From assembly GCF_017591425.1 (NCBI RefSeq), contig NW_024467101.1:9870918-9934917 (forward strand): a DNA stretch of 64,000 bases. The letters are read 5' to 3'. The stretch comes from Ochotona curzoniae. Lineage: Eukaryota; Chordata; Mammalia; Lagomorpha; Ochotonidae. Below, in pieces: positions 22,240-32,479 of this stretch. Both the position numbers and the translations under genes were made by a program. Under the pieces are notes generated by a model, which saw only the letters and a list, made by a program, of their open reading frames with translations, had not been told where the DNA came from and searched no databases. How positions within the stretch are numbered: position 1 is the stretch's first letter; every line of letters begins with the position of its first letter.

Positions 22240-22420
22240 CCGCGAATCCCATTTGTGGACGGTGGCCTCGAAGCAGGATTTAATGGTGGAATAATATTTA
22301 CACAGCAAACTCCTCCAGAGGAGTCCTAAACGCCATAAAAGGGATTTTCGGAGCTTAATGAGTGTTAGTGGACTCCAGGCGGGATAATGTGGCAACTGGT
22401 GGCTCTAATCTGATCTGGCA
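22240..22420. promoter_or_regulatory. Candidate conserved noncoding element with consensus CArG box
   Basis: CCATAAAAGG at 22333-22342 satisfies the SRF consensus CC(A/T)6GG. AATATTTACA at 22293-22302 is forkhead-like on the minus strand, and GGATTTAATGG and GCTTAATGAG add homeodomain-type cores. CpGs persist (GGACGGTGGCCTCG, TTTTCGGAGC). No repeat is present. Candidate enhancer by inference. Confidence 0.45.
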
Positions 22421-23124
22421 TTTTCCATACAGCAACACTCAGGGCAGGGGGTGGGGGGCGCTGGGCAGAGGGGGTATTGTTTGCAGCGGTGGCTGGCTGA
22501 AGCTGCTTGGGAAACCCTCCCTCTTTCTCCTAGTCCTACCTTGCCATCTTCGTAAAATGATAATCAACCACCAAGTGGTTTACAAGCAGCTAGGGCTCAG
22601 CCATCTCTTTGGGCTTCAACATTGGATGTTGGGAGAGATGAGTGGGAAGGGGGCTTTCTGGAGACATGCCTTCAACTCTCCCTGGTTCTCTTCACAAACA
22701 CAGCACAGAGAAAGCTTTTGTTAAACTTGCATTGGAAGGGGTCAGTGAGACAAGCCTCCAGGCTGGACAAGTTGCAGCCACAAGGCCAGTAGTCTTCTGG
22801 ACGCAGCCCTGCCTCTCAGGGGGTGAGCGTGGCATGAAGGAGGCAGGGGCTACAGTCACAGGTTCGGGTCCCAACTCAGCCAGCTCTGGATGGCGTCGCG
22901 TCCCTCTGTCTGTCTGAAATGACAAATGGTATCCGCATCCCTGCTGTTGTGACAACTGCGTGGGGGCCTTAAGGAGGTTCATGGGAAATGCATTGTGTGA
23001 AAAAATATGCTGCATGGATTTGCAGAAAATGATGGTTTTGTATGAAGTATCTTCATTTGGAGGAAGGGTGCAGAGGGCTGACAGCCCGATCTTACACAAC
23101 AAAGCATTCATAGAGACGAGTTTG
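22421..23124. other. Gene-free stretch
   Basis: GTAAAATGATAATCAACCACC near 22553 is a MIR-type end, and CAGGTTCGGGTCCCAACTCA near 22859 may be a decayed tRNA-SINE or MIR piece. No coding evidence. Confidence 0.45.
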
Positions 23125-23265
23125 AAGTCTTGTTTTTGTTTGAAAGGCAGAGTTACACAGTGAGAAGGGGAAACATACGGAGAGAGATCTTCCATCTGCT
23201 GGTTCACTCCCCAAAAAGTGGTTCATGAATGGGAATGCTCCAAGCTGTTGGGATGCTGAAGTTGT
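23125..23265 (-). mobile_element. C-type SINE, 3' part only
   Basis: GAAGTCTTGTTTTTGTTTGA, AAGGCAGAGTTACACAGTGA and GATCTTCCATCTGCTGGTTC with ACTCCCC are the tail half of a minus-strand copy. The head half beyond 23265 is replaced by unrelated sequence. Confidence 0.7.
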
Positions 23266-23681
23266 TGGGAGGTCAGTAGCTCCTGGTTAGTGTGTCTCTG
23301 GGAGGCTCCGGGCGGGGACAGGTGCACAGCTCTGCCCAGCATGGTGCTGAATAGGGAGTTGCTAACTGCATGCTGGTCTCACTGCTTGGCCCAATCTGGA
23401 GACTTCAGGACTGGGTGTAGTCTGTACCCTCAATACCATTAGCCTAAGGATCTTGGCATCTCCCTGCCTGCATGAGATCAGGGACCACAGCCACAGACCT
23501 CTCACTGGCTCGGTCTCCCCTGTGGACTTCACTCTTCTCAACCTCAAGATCTGCAGAAGGCTCCTAGCTCCCTGGGCTTCTGTGGGGGCTTTTATCCCTG
23601 AGGAATTTCTGGCATGGAGGCATTCCTTTGCCTGACCACCTCCTCTCCCCATGTCCTTCATGTGTAAGCACAGAGCTGGAG
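23266..23681. other. Gene-free stretch
   Basis: No gene or repeat recognised between two minus-strand SINEs. Confidence 0.45.
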
Positions 23682-23972
23682 ACCTGTTGGAAAGGCAGAT
23701 TTTACAGAGGGAAAAAAAAAATCTTCCAACCACTGGTTCACTCCCTAAGTGGCTGCAACAGCCAGCTGATCCAGAGCCAGGAGCCAGGAGCCAGGAGCTT
23801 CTTCCTTATCTCCCATGTGAGTACAGAGTTTCCCCAGGGTTGGATCGATCTTCTGCTGCTTTCCCAGGCCATACACAGGGAGCTGGATGGGAAGTGGAGC
23901 TGCCAGGTCATGAATCAGTGTCCCTATGCGTTGCTGGCGCTGCAGGCTTAGTCACTGCACAGGCCTCACACC
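23682..23972 (-). mobile_element. Lagomorph C-type SINE
   Basis: GGAAAGGCAGATTTTACAGA, an A-run, CACTGGTTCACTCCCTAAGT, GAGCCAGGAGCCAGGAGC (local 7-bp AGCCAGG amplification), CTTTCCCAGGCCATACACAG and AGCTGGATGGGAAGTGGAGC are in minus-strand order, ending in a decayed head near GGCTTAGTCACTGCAC. Confidence 0.85.
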
Positions 23973-25067
23973 AGTCATTTAGGACAGGGAAGCTGGGCAC
24001 ATTTTGAAGGAAGAGAACAGTGACAATGCCGGGAGATAGTGTAACTGCCTCTGTGGCCTTGGGGACAGTTTTTAACACCTGTGTATTCAGGTTGAGGTCT
24101 ACAAAATAGCCCCAGAATATCAACTCAGTCCTTGCAGGGGGAGTCCAAGAAATTGTGCAGCAACAAAGTGGATAAGATTTAGCCCAGCTCAGTGAGGGTT
24201 TGCTGATCCTAGATCCCCTTCTGGCTGTTGGTGTCACTGTTTCCTGCTCTGGAAGTCGGTAAGCATCAGCAACATTGTAAGAAAATGCAGTGACTTCGCA
24301 AACACTGTGAAACTGCGACTCGCTACTTCCTACCCAATGTTGCTGTGAAATTAAATGCAGAAGTTGGGAGGTTCTTTCTCTCTTTCTTTCTGCCTCTTAA
24401 ATAAAATCAAAATTAAGTAACTAAACATTATATATATATATATAATATATATATGTAAATGAAAAAGATCTGTGAATTTCTGTAGTGGTCCTTCTGAGAG
24501 CACTGTCCCCTGCCCTCAACCCACCTGCAAGGTTCTAGTATCCTTGACAGAACTCCCTCTGTCACTCTGGCTGCCTGGTTGAACAGCTCTGAGTGCTTGG
24601 AGAAACTCCTGGCAGAGGCTTCCCCATAGGAACAACACTTATTCCTGGAGCGTCCTGTCATGGCCTTGGGAAAGATGGAATGACAGGGTTTGCCCACGCA
24701 GCTTCTCCTAGCCCTGTGCCAGCAAGAAGCCTTGGTGAGCTGGCACAGGTGATGGGATCTCAGTGAGGGCTATATATGCCATGAGCTACCAGCATTGACC
24801 ACAACTGGATTAAGCTTGCATCCTCTCACTACCATTGTTGTAAGTCTTTGGGGATTGAACCGCTGGGTCAGGAGGGATGGATCTTGCCCTCAGACCTTGA
24901 CACGGCTGTTGCCATTGACGGGCTGCAGCCAGCCCAAGAGGGTGCTGAGAAAGCTGAAAGGCACTGGCATGTGTCCATTGCTGAGAGTAGAGCCAGGAAG
25001 AGCTTACAGTCTTGATAAACAACACACAGTGAGACAACCAATATGGCTAGCTCCTGAGTGGGATTGT
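23973..25067. other. Gene-free stretch with a SINE tail fragment and AT repeat
   Basis: 24366-24427 looks like the CT stretch and tail of a plus-strand C-type SINE (TTCTTTCTCTCTTTCTTTCT, CTTAAATAAAATC) without its head. It runs into the TA repeat at 24428. The rest is unclassified. Confidence 0.5.
24428..24454. repeat. (TA)n microsatellite
   Basis: TATATATATATA with one AATAT interruption, grown at the A-rich end of a truncated SINE tail. Confidence 0.9.
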
Positions 25068-25250
25068 ATCTCAGCAGTCAGACGCCTGCATCTTGCACTG
25101 GAGTGGTTAGCTCCAGCTGCCGATGACGCTTCCTGCTAATTCAGATCCCAGCTCCTGGCCTTTGTGGGCACCAGGGAAGTGAATCAGCAGATGGGAACTC
25201 CTCTCTTTCTCTCTCTCTCTCTTCATCCACTCAAATAAATCGTTATTTTA
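25068..25250 (+). mobile_element. C-type SINE, internally deleted
   Basis: Head words (ATCTCAGCAGTCAGACGCC), GACGCTTCCTGCTAATTCAG, then directly CCCAGCTCCTGGCCTTTG, GGGAAGTGAATCAGCAGATG, a CT run and CTCAAATAAATCG. The mid-body between GCTAAT and CTCCTGG is missing, which accounts for the short length. Confidence 0.75.
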
Positions 25251-26944
25251 AAATGAGAAAGGATCATATTCACCCTTCCTTGGAGAAAAAGAAATCAGTT
25301 TATACAACCATGCAATGTATTTTCAAACTCCTTTTGGGAGTGAAGCATCGTAGGTCAAATAGAGTCCAGATGTGGCATTCTTGAATTACCAGGAGTTTTC
25401 TTTTGCCTTTTGGGGAAATAGTGAGAATGTATACTTGAACCAAAAGGCTTGTGGGTAAAGCTGAGTAAGTTAGCTCTGGGAGAGACGATACAATGTTGGA
25501 TGGAGAGAGAGAGATGGCTGATTCTTGATATTTGCTCCTGGGAATGCCTCAGTCAGTCCATGAATGCCTCAGTCAGTCCATGAATGCCGAGCAAGTAAGG
25601 AAGAGGATAGAAGCTCTTCATCACCAGCCAGCGAGCGGGAGGAGGAAGAGACCCGTTTGTTCTTCACCAGACACTTGGTGGATGGGAGGAGAAGAGATTT
25701 CAAAGTGGCACAGTCACGCGTATTCCTCTCTTCCCCAACACCGCCCTATGTGAGTTGTCTATCTTTGGGGGAGCCATGGTCCTCGATAAGCCTCTATTGT
25801 GTCATCTGCAAAATGGCTGTGATCACTGTTCTCTCGGGGAGAGATGAGGCCATGCAATGAGTGCTCTGGCTTCCTATCCTTGACCACAAGCCAGGGGTTC
25901 CTGGCAGAAGTCACCAATGGGATTGTGAGAGCTCAAACCAAGGGGGAGGGGCATGGGGTTGGGTGGGGCGGTGTAACAGTAAGGGTCCCAGGATGAACAG
26001 TGGCTCTGAGCATCTCCATCTCTGACCCGTGAGCCTGCACCTGTTAGCTATGAAGCCCTGTTTTCTTCTTTCTATCAGGGCAAGAGGGAGGAGCGGTCAG
26101 CAGTGGGAGAGGCAGTAGGGAGACCCTGGGCTGTCTGCTTCATGGGGTCAGATATGATGGCAGCCACTCCTAAGGACGAGGCCAAAAGACGCCTCCTCCC
26201 CAGGCCTGCCGTGTTTTCCATATGTGGCTGCAGCTTCCCTGACGGGCTCCCCAGCCCTGCTGCCCCAGGCCCACTGCAGTGCCTGTACCTTCCTTACGGT
26301 AGGAGTAGGGAGACATGGGAGGAGCAGCAGGCATGTGGGTGGAAAGGGGGCTCCACCAGCTGACCTGGCAGCCGGGCCCAGACCCTGGCTGGCAGCACCA
26401 GACGGCTCAGCGTCTGGGAGAGAACGATTCTTTCCCAGCCAGAATCTGGCTCCCATGTCTGGGTCCTTCCCGTCCACCTGCTCCAGCATCTGCTGCTCCT
26501 ATAGCATATTCATCACAGGAAGAATGCAGTGAGAGCATGGGCAGGGTGCTCAAACTGGGAAGCCTGTCTGTGATCACCTGACTGCTGGAGCCAGGCAGAG
26601 AACAGCTAGACATTGACTCAGAAGGGTAGCAGTTAGGCAAATGACCCCCCAGGCAACAGCTGGTTCCCCTTGGCCCTGCTGGAGTGTGCTGCTGGGCAGC
26701 ATGGCCTCAGACAACTTCCTGGAAACTCTCAGAGTCTCAGTTTTCTGCTCCAGGAAATGGGAATGAGGCCAACAGATGGCCAACAGGCTTTGTGTCTCAT
26801 CTGGCCTCTGAGTGGTTTAAAGAGCTTGTGCTGGTGGGAATCGCTCTCATTTGTTCACTAAGGGGGTAGCAATGTGTGCGTTTATTCATTCAGTCATTGC
26901 ATCATTCCAGGTGCACTAACCTCTCTCTAGAAAAGTTTGGGACT
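25251..26944. other. Gene-free stretch with a 20-bp tandem duplication and MIR traces
   Basis: At 25542-25588 the word GAATGCCTCAGTCAGTCCAT occurs twice in a row with a partial third start. 25785-25860 (GTGTCATCTGCAAAATGGCT) and 26738-26790 (CTCAGTTTTCTGCTCCAGGA) are MIR-type ends. Frames up to 113 codons at 26148-26489 (minus) have no family resemblance. Confidence 0.5.
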
Positions 26945-27212
26945 CTTTCGGTGCAGCTTTAAGGAAGTACCAGGCTCTTGGCCCGCATTGCCTAACAGAG
27001 TCGCTGAGTTCAGGCCCCAGTCCTGCTTCTGATCCAGCTCCCTGCTTACGTGAGAGCCCACCCGCACGGAGTCCTTGCACCAAATTGAGTTTCTGGCTCT
27101 TGGTTGGGACCTGGCTCAGCCCCTACTGCTGTGGGCGTTTGGGGAGTGGGACAGTGGGTCGATGTCTCTGCATCTCAAATAAATGAATGAACTAAAAATT
27201 TTTTTTACAAAA
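26945..27212 (+). mobile_element. C-type SINE, diverged
   Basis: CAGTCCTGCTTCTGATCCAG with CTCCCTGCTTACGTGAG, CGGAGTCCTTGCACC, GTTTGGGGAGTGGGACAGTG and the tail CATCTCAAATAAATGAATGA are in order. The CT stretch has collapsed to a few bases. Confidence 0.75.
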
Positions 27213-29002
27213 GGAAATAAAGCAAGGAGAAAAGCCACCAGACGCACATTTCTCAACCCTCAGACAGTGCAGTTACATGGATGTGAATGCTGATGGCTTC
27301 ACATGGCCCAGTTTCTGTGGGCCAGGCATTGTTCTGGGCTCCTCATGGCAATCATGTTCTCTGAGATGCCCAACAGCCTTGCTGGGTCCAGGAACGGGCT
27401 TCAGTATGCTCAGAGAAAATGGAACGGAATGAACCGTTGGGTTTGGTGCAAACACTTTTGAAGTCCAGGCATAGTTTTTTTTAATCAAAGACTTCCTCCA
27501 TAAACTTTTAACAGATCCATAAGAGAGCTACATCTCCATGGAAGGAAGACACCGAGAGAAGCCAAGGTCCAGAGAAGTGAAGCCACTTCTGCAAAGGCAC
27601 ACAGCACCTTTGGGGATCGTCGAGCCCATGAGACAAGGACTTCGCTTGCCTGCTGGCCACCCTGAGGTTCTAGCTACATATCCTCATGGCTTCCAGGCCC
27701 TTTTCCTGTTTGATGTCTTTGTGGCCCTGTAAGACAGCTGGAGATGACAGCAAGCTTGCTGTCTTACGGAGAAAACTGGGGCTCTGGGCATAGAAACCAA
27801 TTTCCTACCATCACACAGTAGCTCAGCAACCACTGCGCCTGCCCACACCAACCCAAGTCCACCCAGTATTCTGAGTCTCCCAGCTGGTGGTCAGTGTCCT
27901 CCTAGCTTACTGCATCTCTACTGCGCTGACCCTTGCATACCTGCTTGGGTGTGAATGCTTCAACTCACAGGGAGCAATGTGCTTTAATCAGAGTTCATGT
28001 TAGCTTCCCTTAGCAAACACCAGTGTGCGCCACGACGCATGACAAACAGGTTTGGCAGTGTTGTGCACCTGCTATGACCATTGGCATGCTGAGCATTGCT
28101 TCTGCTGTGGCCCTTCCCTTGGAGAGGGGGCTGCTAGAGGGAAGGTCCCAGGCAGGCTGGGACTCAGGGAGAGTCCTGGAGAGAATAATTTCAGGCACCT
28201 GTGTTTGGGAGCCTTGATAAGGTTCAAGCTCCCCGCTCTGTTCATGTCCCAGGGCTTGCAGACCCTTTGTGAGTGGGGCTCACGACAGTCTCTAGCCCCT
28301 CAGGTGTGCTCAGATGAAAGGGTCACCAACATCATGTCCCCTGGGGGGCACTCGTGACAACTTGCCCAGGTACCCCCAGGTTCCCTGCAGGCCCAGAGAG
28401 ACATTGCTGCACCCCCCCCCCCCCCAGTGCTCCCAGGGTGGCTGGGGATGACGCTAACGTGGTTGCCATAAGCTGTTGGGAAAATTAGAGTGGAATGATT
28501 TTGCTGGTTCAGCTCCTCCTACCAGCACGGAGAAGGGTCTGCAGCAGGAAGTGCAGTAGCTGCCAGGAAAGAGAACGCAAGAGCAGGTTCATCTCTGGGC
28601 GCTGAGCAGCGGAGGGTCGTAGCAGCTGATTGCCCAGGGCAGGGCTGGCCTCCTGGGTCTGGGTGAAGAGCAGGGAACAGGGAGAGGCAGCATCCAGGGG
28701 TGCAGACAGGTGGAGCAATGCAGATGATCTGCTCCTCCTGTGTGTGTCTGTTCCTTAGATGGGACAGGAAGTGGGGAGTCCGAGTGGAGAACCCAGGGTA
28801 GGTTCTCCAAGTGTAGTGGAAGCCCCCAGAAGCAGGCAAGGCTCCCCTCCCCTCCTTTCTCCCTTTCCTTCCTTCTCCTCCTACTCCCTCACTCCTTTCC
28901 TTCCCCTCTTTTCCTGCAGAATTTTGCACCACTTGATTATGTCCCTGATTGAAAAGCTGTCTGATTGAAAAGAAGCAAGACAGGGAATGACTTGGTGACG
29001 CC
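27213..29002. other. Gene-free stretch with MIR remnants and low-complexity DNA
   Basis: MIR-like words occur at 27310-27350 (GGGCCAGGCATTGTTCTGGG), 27555-27605 (GGTCCAGAGAAGTGAAGCC, GGCACACAGC) and 27740-27830 (GAGAAAACTGGGGCTCTGGG, CATCACACAGTAGC). A C-run is at 28412-28425, and a CT-rich pyrimidine segment at 28845-28916. A minus-strand frame of 169 codons spans that pyrimidine tract and is low-complexity. Confidence 0.5.
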
Positions 29003-29300
29003 ATGTGCCAAGCTGCCTCCTGCAACACTGGCAGTGCACTTCAGGTCTCTGGTTCATGTCCTCACTGCTCTGCTTCTGTTCCAGCTCACTACTGATGCAC
29101 CTGCGATGGCCCAAGGATGTGAACCCCTGCCAACCATCTGGGAGACGCTGATGGAGCTCCAGTGTTCCTGGCTTGCAGTCTGGGCTGGCTGCCGATTTTA
29201 TAGCCATCTCGGGAGTGAACCCATGGATGGAAGATCTTTCTATGTCTCTGTCTCTTTATTACTCTGCCTTTCAGCTAAATCAAATAAATCCTTAAAATGC
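29003..29300 (+). mobile_element. Lagomorph C-type SINE
   Basis: GTCTCTGGTTCATGTCCTCA, CTTCTGTTCCAGCTCACTAC, GATGGCCCAAGGATGTGAAC, GGGAGTGAACCCATGGATGG, AAGATCTTTCTATGTCTCTG and TTTCAGCTAAATCAAATAAA are in canonical order. It is an old copy. Confidence 0.8.
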
Positions 29301-29669
29301 TAAACAGAGTAGTTCGTGTGCAACTGTGCGGCTTTAACAAGGTCCTTTGTATTCAGCACCATGTTTGAATGTCTGGTTGACGTGTCTCCATTTCCAGGTA
29401 GTGAAGTGTCTGCACACACCATTGTGGGATCCCTCTAGCACAAACACAGATGGCCTGTGCAGTTCTATCTGATGATGAGGTACACAGGTGCACACTCCCG
29501 TGCACACACAGGCTCAGGGAAGCATTGTAGAGGCACAAACAGACCCCCAGCCCCTGCCAGGCTGCCAAGACCAGCAGAGGCGAGCAGCGAGCGTTCTCCT
29601 GGATCTTGGTTTCCCATCTCGCCCCACTCACTCCGCCACGTGTTTGCACGCTGATAAAGGTGCGCTGTG
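29301..29669. other. Gene-free stretch
   Basis: No gene or repeat recognised. The minus-strand open frame at 29465-29884 overlaps the next regulatory candidate and a TG run. Confidence 0.45.
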
Positions 29670-30210
29670 TCCCTGCCGTGGCTTTTAATTAATTTCTGAC
29701 CTGAAAGCTCCCCCAGTGCCTTCTCCTTGTACACCCACCAGCTGCAACTCCCCTTTGCACAGGAAGCAGCTGCCCAAGTGTAGCTGAGATTCCAGGAAAG
29801 AAAGGGAAAAAAGGAGGGAAAACAGAACAGTCCATGTGTGTGTGTGTGCATGGGTGGGGGGGGAGTGGTTAGGGACTCACACATCCTTTTTTTTCCTTTG
29901 CCCTGATTTGCATATTAATAGTTTGCATATTAACCAGCAACTTCAGAGGGTGGGCGGCTAATGAATGCAGCAAGCTCCTCAATTTTAACTCAATTTGCCT
30001 CATCCATATTCCGATGACTTTGGGGATTGGTGTGCAGTGTTCGTTCCAAGGATCTGAGGCAGATCCAGTGTGGGCTGGTCCGCCATTAATCCAATTAATT
30101 AGCCCCATGGAAGTGGCCGCCTGGGCCAGGGCCCTTTGTTCAGTGCTGGGGGCTAATGACAGCCCCAATCTGATGGGATAATGAGGGGAGCCAAGGAGGG
30201 TGTGACCCCA
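29670..30210. promoter_or_regulatory. Candidate conserved noncoding element with twin POU sites
   Basis: This is one of the most motif-dense blocks in the window. TTTGCATATTAA occurs twice, 15 bp apart (29907-29918 and 29922-29933). Each copy joins a POU octamer-like TTTGCAT to a homeodomain-like ATTAA. Further right are GGCGGCTAATGAATGC, CCATTAATCCAATTAATTAG at 30083-30102, CCCTTTGTTC (SOX-like, 30130-30139), GGGCTAATGACAGC and GGGATAATGAGG. TTTTAATTAATTTC lies at 29683. Apart from a short TG run at 29834-29848 it is free of repeats. Enhancer role is inferred. Confidence 0.55.
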
Positions 30211-30939
30211 GCCTGGGTCCTGGGGGGTGTTTAAAGCAGGAGGGGAGGGAGACTTTGGGGGAGGAGACCTGGATCAGGAGGAAACAGAGGCAGCCCCTTT
30301 GCTTCTGTTCCCGTTCACTCCAGACAGAGGGAGTGCCCCAAGTGCCCCTCCACACCCACTCTCCTGGTCTGTGGCCCCAGGGAGGCTAAGCTGTCCCAAG
30401 AGGCCCCCTTCACTCACCCCCACCCCATTTCCAGGCAGATCTCACCAATGGAGGTGCAGGGGGAGGTAGGAGGGTGCAGTATAGAGTCCTCTTGGTCAGG
30501 CCACAGCCTGCCTGGCCACCTCACCTGCCCCAATAGCTACTCTCTCCGATGCCCTGCAGCATCCTCCCTCAGGTCTTGCCCTCCATCCCATCCTCCGAGA
30601 CCAGGGAAGAGCACCAGCCCCCTACTCCGATAAGTGCATTGGATGGTCCCTGATCCTCCCAGCCCCAGAATCCTCTCTGAGTGAACCGTCTGTGTCCTGC
30701 CGGAACTCTGGCCCACAGCCACCCCACCCCCTCCTCCCTCTAAGGGTTTCTCAGTTACACAGTCAGTCACTTCTTCCAAAGCTGACCCACAGCAGTGCTA
30801 GGTTTCTGAGGTGCTCAGGTGGAGCGCCTGCCACCCACTCAGAGTTCAGTGTGCGTTGGGCACAGTCCTGGCTAGTGAGACGGAGTACCCCAGAAATCAG
30901 GCTCAGGAGGAAAACATCACTCATGAGATACTTCTGCGA

Positions 30940-30972
30940 AATAATAATAATAATAAAAAATAATAAAATAAT
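30940..30972. repeat. (AAT)n microsatellite
   Basis: Imperfect AATAATAATAATAAT with AAAAAAT interruptions. Confidence 0.9.
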
Positions 30973-31039
30973 CCCATTTTCTGAAAGACCCTCATTCTCT
31001 CTCTGCTTGTCCACTCGAGGAAACTCAAGCACCAAGCAC

Positions 31040-31045
31040 AGATGT

Positions 31046-31085
<40 letters not shown>
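31040..31085. repeat. (GT)n microsatellite
   Basis: About 22 GT units with TGTATG interruptions at both ends. Confidence 0.95.
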
Positions 31086-31086
<1 letters not shown>

Positions 31087-31189
31087 AGATGGTTTAAAGC
31101 TGACTCCTGTGTCCAGCGGTCAGGAGATGGGGGAGTGTGTCTGAGACTTCACAGCTAGAACGTGGGTTGCAAACAGGTGGAATGGGGCC

Positions 31190-31420
31190 TGCAGTGGGTC
31201 TTAGATGGTTGAGCTGTTGCCTATAGTGCTAGCACATCTTATGAGCACTGGTTCAAGTCCCAGTTGCTCCACTTCCAAACCGGCTCCCTGCCAATGTGCC
31301 TGGGAAAGCAGTAGAGGTGGCCCAGATGTTTGGGCTCCTGCATCCACGTGGGAGAACTGGAATAAGCTCTTTGCTGTCGCCTTTGGGCTACTCCAGTTAT
31401 GTGCTTTACAGCCATGTGCG
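31190..31420 (+). mobile_element. C-type SINE, 5' and middle part
   Basis: The head GTCTTAGATGGTTGAGCTG, GAGCACTGGTTCAAGTCCCA, GTTGCTCCACTTCC, CCTGGGAAAGCAGTAGAGGT and GGCTCCTGCATCCACGTGGG are good. From about 31370 the copy gives way to a second, overlapping set of 3' body words. Confidence 0.8.
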
Positions 31421-31429
31421 GAGTAAACT

Positions 31430-31602
31430 GGCAGGAGGAAGACTCTCCTACCTCAATGGAGTTCCAAGCTCTTGATGTCAGCCTCACCCAGTCTTGCCAG
31501 TTGCAGCTCTTTGGACAGTAAACCAGCAGATGGAAGATTTCTGTCTGTGTCTCTCCTTCTTTCTCAGTCACTCTGCCTTTCAAATAAGCAAAAACAATAA
31601 TA
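31430..31602 (+). mobile_element. C-type SINE, 3' part, duplicated body
   Basis: GGAGTTCCAAGCTCTTGATG, CAGTCTTGCCAGTTGC, AGTAAACCAGCAGATGGAAG, ATTTCTGTC and TTTCAAATAAGCAAAAAC repeat functions already present upstream (GAGTAAACTGGCAGG at 31421). The locus therefore holds one and a half SINEs, from either a second insertion or an internal duplication. Confidence 0.7.
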
Positions 31603-31842
31603 AGGAAAGGAGGGAGAGAGAGATTTTCTGCTTGTTGGTTAACTTCCCAAGTGTCCCAAACCATCCAGGCCAGGAGCCTGGATCTCTAGCTGGGTTTCCC
31701 ATGTGAGTGGCAATGACTTGGTCCACCACCTGCTGCCTCTCAGGGTGCATATCATCAGGAAGGTGGAATCTGAAGTCAAGCCAGAACGGAAACCCAGGCC
31801 TTCAGGTCTGTGATGAGAGTCTTTGACTCTCACCAAATGCCC
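31603..31842 (-). mobile_element. C-type SINE, tail-to-tail with the previous copy
   Basis: GGAAAGGAGGGAGAGAGAGA, TTTTCTGCTTGTTGGTTAAC, TTTCCCATGTGAGTGGCAAT and CACCTGCTGCCTCTCAGGG are the minus-strand order. The head has decayed. It forms an inverted pair with the plus-strand SINE. Confidence 0.7.
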
Positions 31843-31924
31843 TGGAAACCTGAACCGTTTGGGGCCTACATGACATCCAAGTGGAACGTTTCACCCCTGA
31901 CCTCATGTGACGAGTCACAGTCAA

Positions 31925-32112
31925 AACACAGGGACACCAAAAGAACCCATCAAGTCAGCCTCGGGCTACGTGGATGCGGTGTCTGTGTTTCATGTTGGGA
32001 CTTGGGTCCCCTCCCCAACATGGTTCATTAGGAATCATGCAGATGTTCCACAATCATAGTAAAATTAAAAATCCGAAGCTTCCCTGCTTGTCCCAAACAT
32101 TCAGGATAAGAG
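31925..32112 (+). mobile_element. Tigger-type DNA transposon fragment
   Basis: GTCAGCCTCGGGCTACGTGG, TTTCATGTTGGGACTTGGGT, CCCCTCCCCAACATGGTTCA, CAATCATAGTAAAATTAAAA, ATCCGAAG and CCCAAACATTCAGGATAAGA follow the 3' region of a mammalian Tigger-group element (GACTTGGGTCCCATCCCCAA). It is separate from the piece at 11128, which resembles a different part of such an element. Confidence 0.6.
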
Positions 32113-32479
32113 CAACAGAAAACCACAGCACAAAATTGTAACTATAGCCATCTTTAACCCTGGCTTAGACTTTGCAGGTGAATTTGATGACCTCCATTTT
32201 GGGTTGTTTTCTGTCATACTCATGAAGGATGATCTGGAACCAGTAACCCATCTCTGTCTACACAGCAAGAAGGGAAAGAAGCTTCAAATCCGACTGGCTC
32301 CCTGCAAACTTTCTCCGTGGTGTCTCTGACAGACAGATGTCTGTCAGGTGCTGGTGCCCAGGCAGTCCTGGTGGAGGCCTATCTTATCTCTCCTCCTGCC
32401 AGACCCCCAGTGAGAAGCCCCCAGAAGACATGGAGGGTGGGAGGGAGGGAAGGTGGGGTGGGGGGGCGTCCTTACAGAT
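32113..32479. other. Gene-free stretch with a perfect palindrome
   Basis: CTGACAGACA-GA-TGTCTGTCAG at 32326-32347 forms 10-bp perfect arms. 32240-32290 resembles a MIR end. No gene. Confidence 0.5.

Larger units (their letters stand above)
30211..31189. other. Gene-free stretch with two microsatellites
   Basis: GC-rich unclassified sequence precedes an (AAT)n tract at 30940-30972 and a GT tract at 31040-31085. The plus-strand frame of 131 codons (30692-31087) ends in valine-cysteine repeats from the GT tract and is not coding. Confidence 0.5.
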
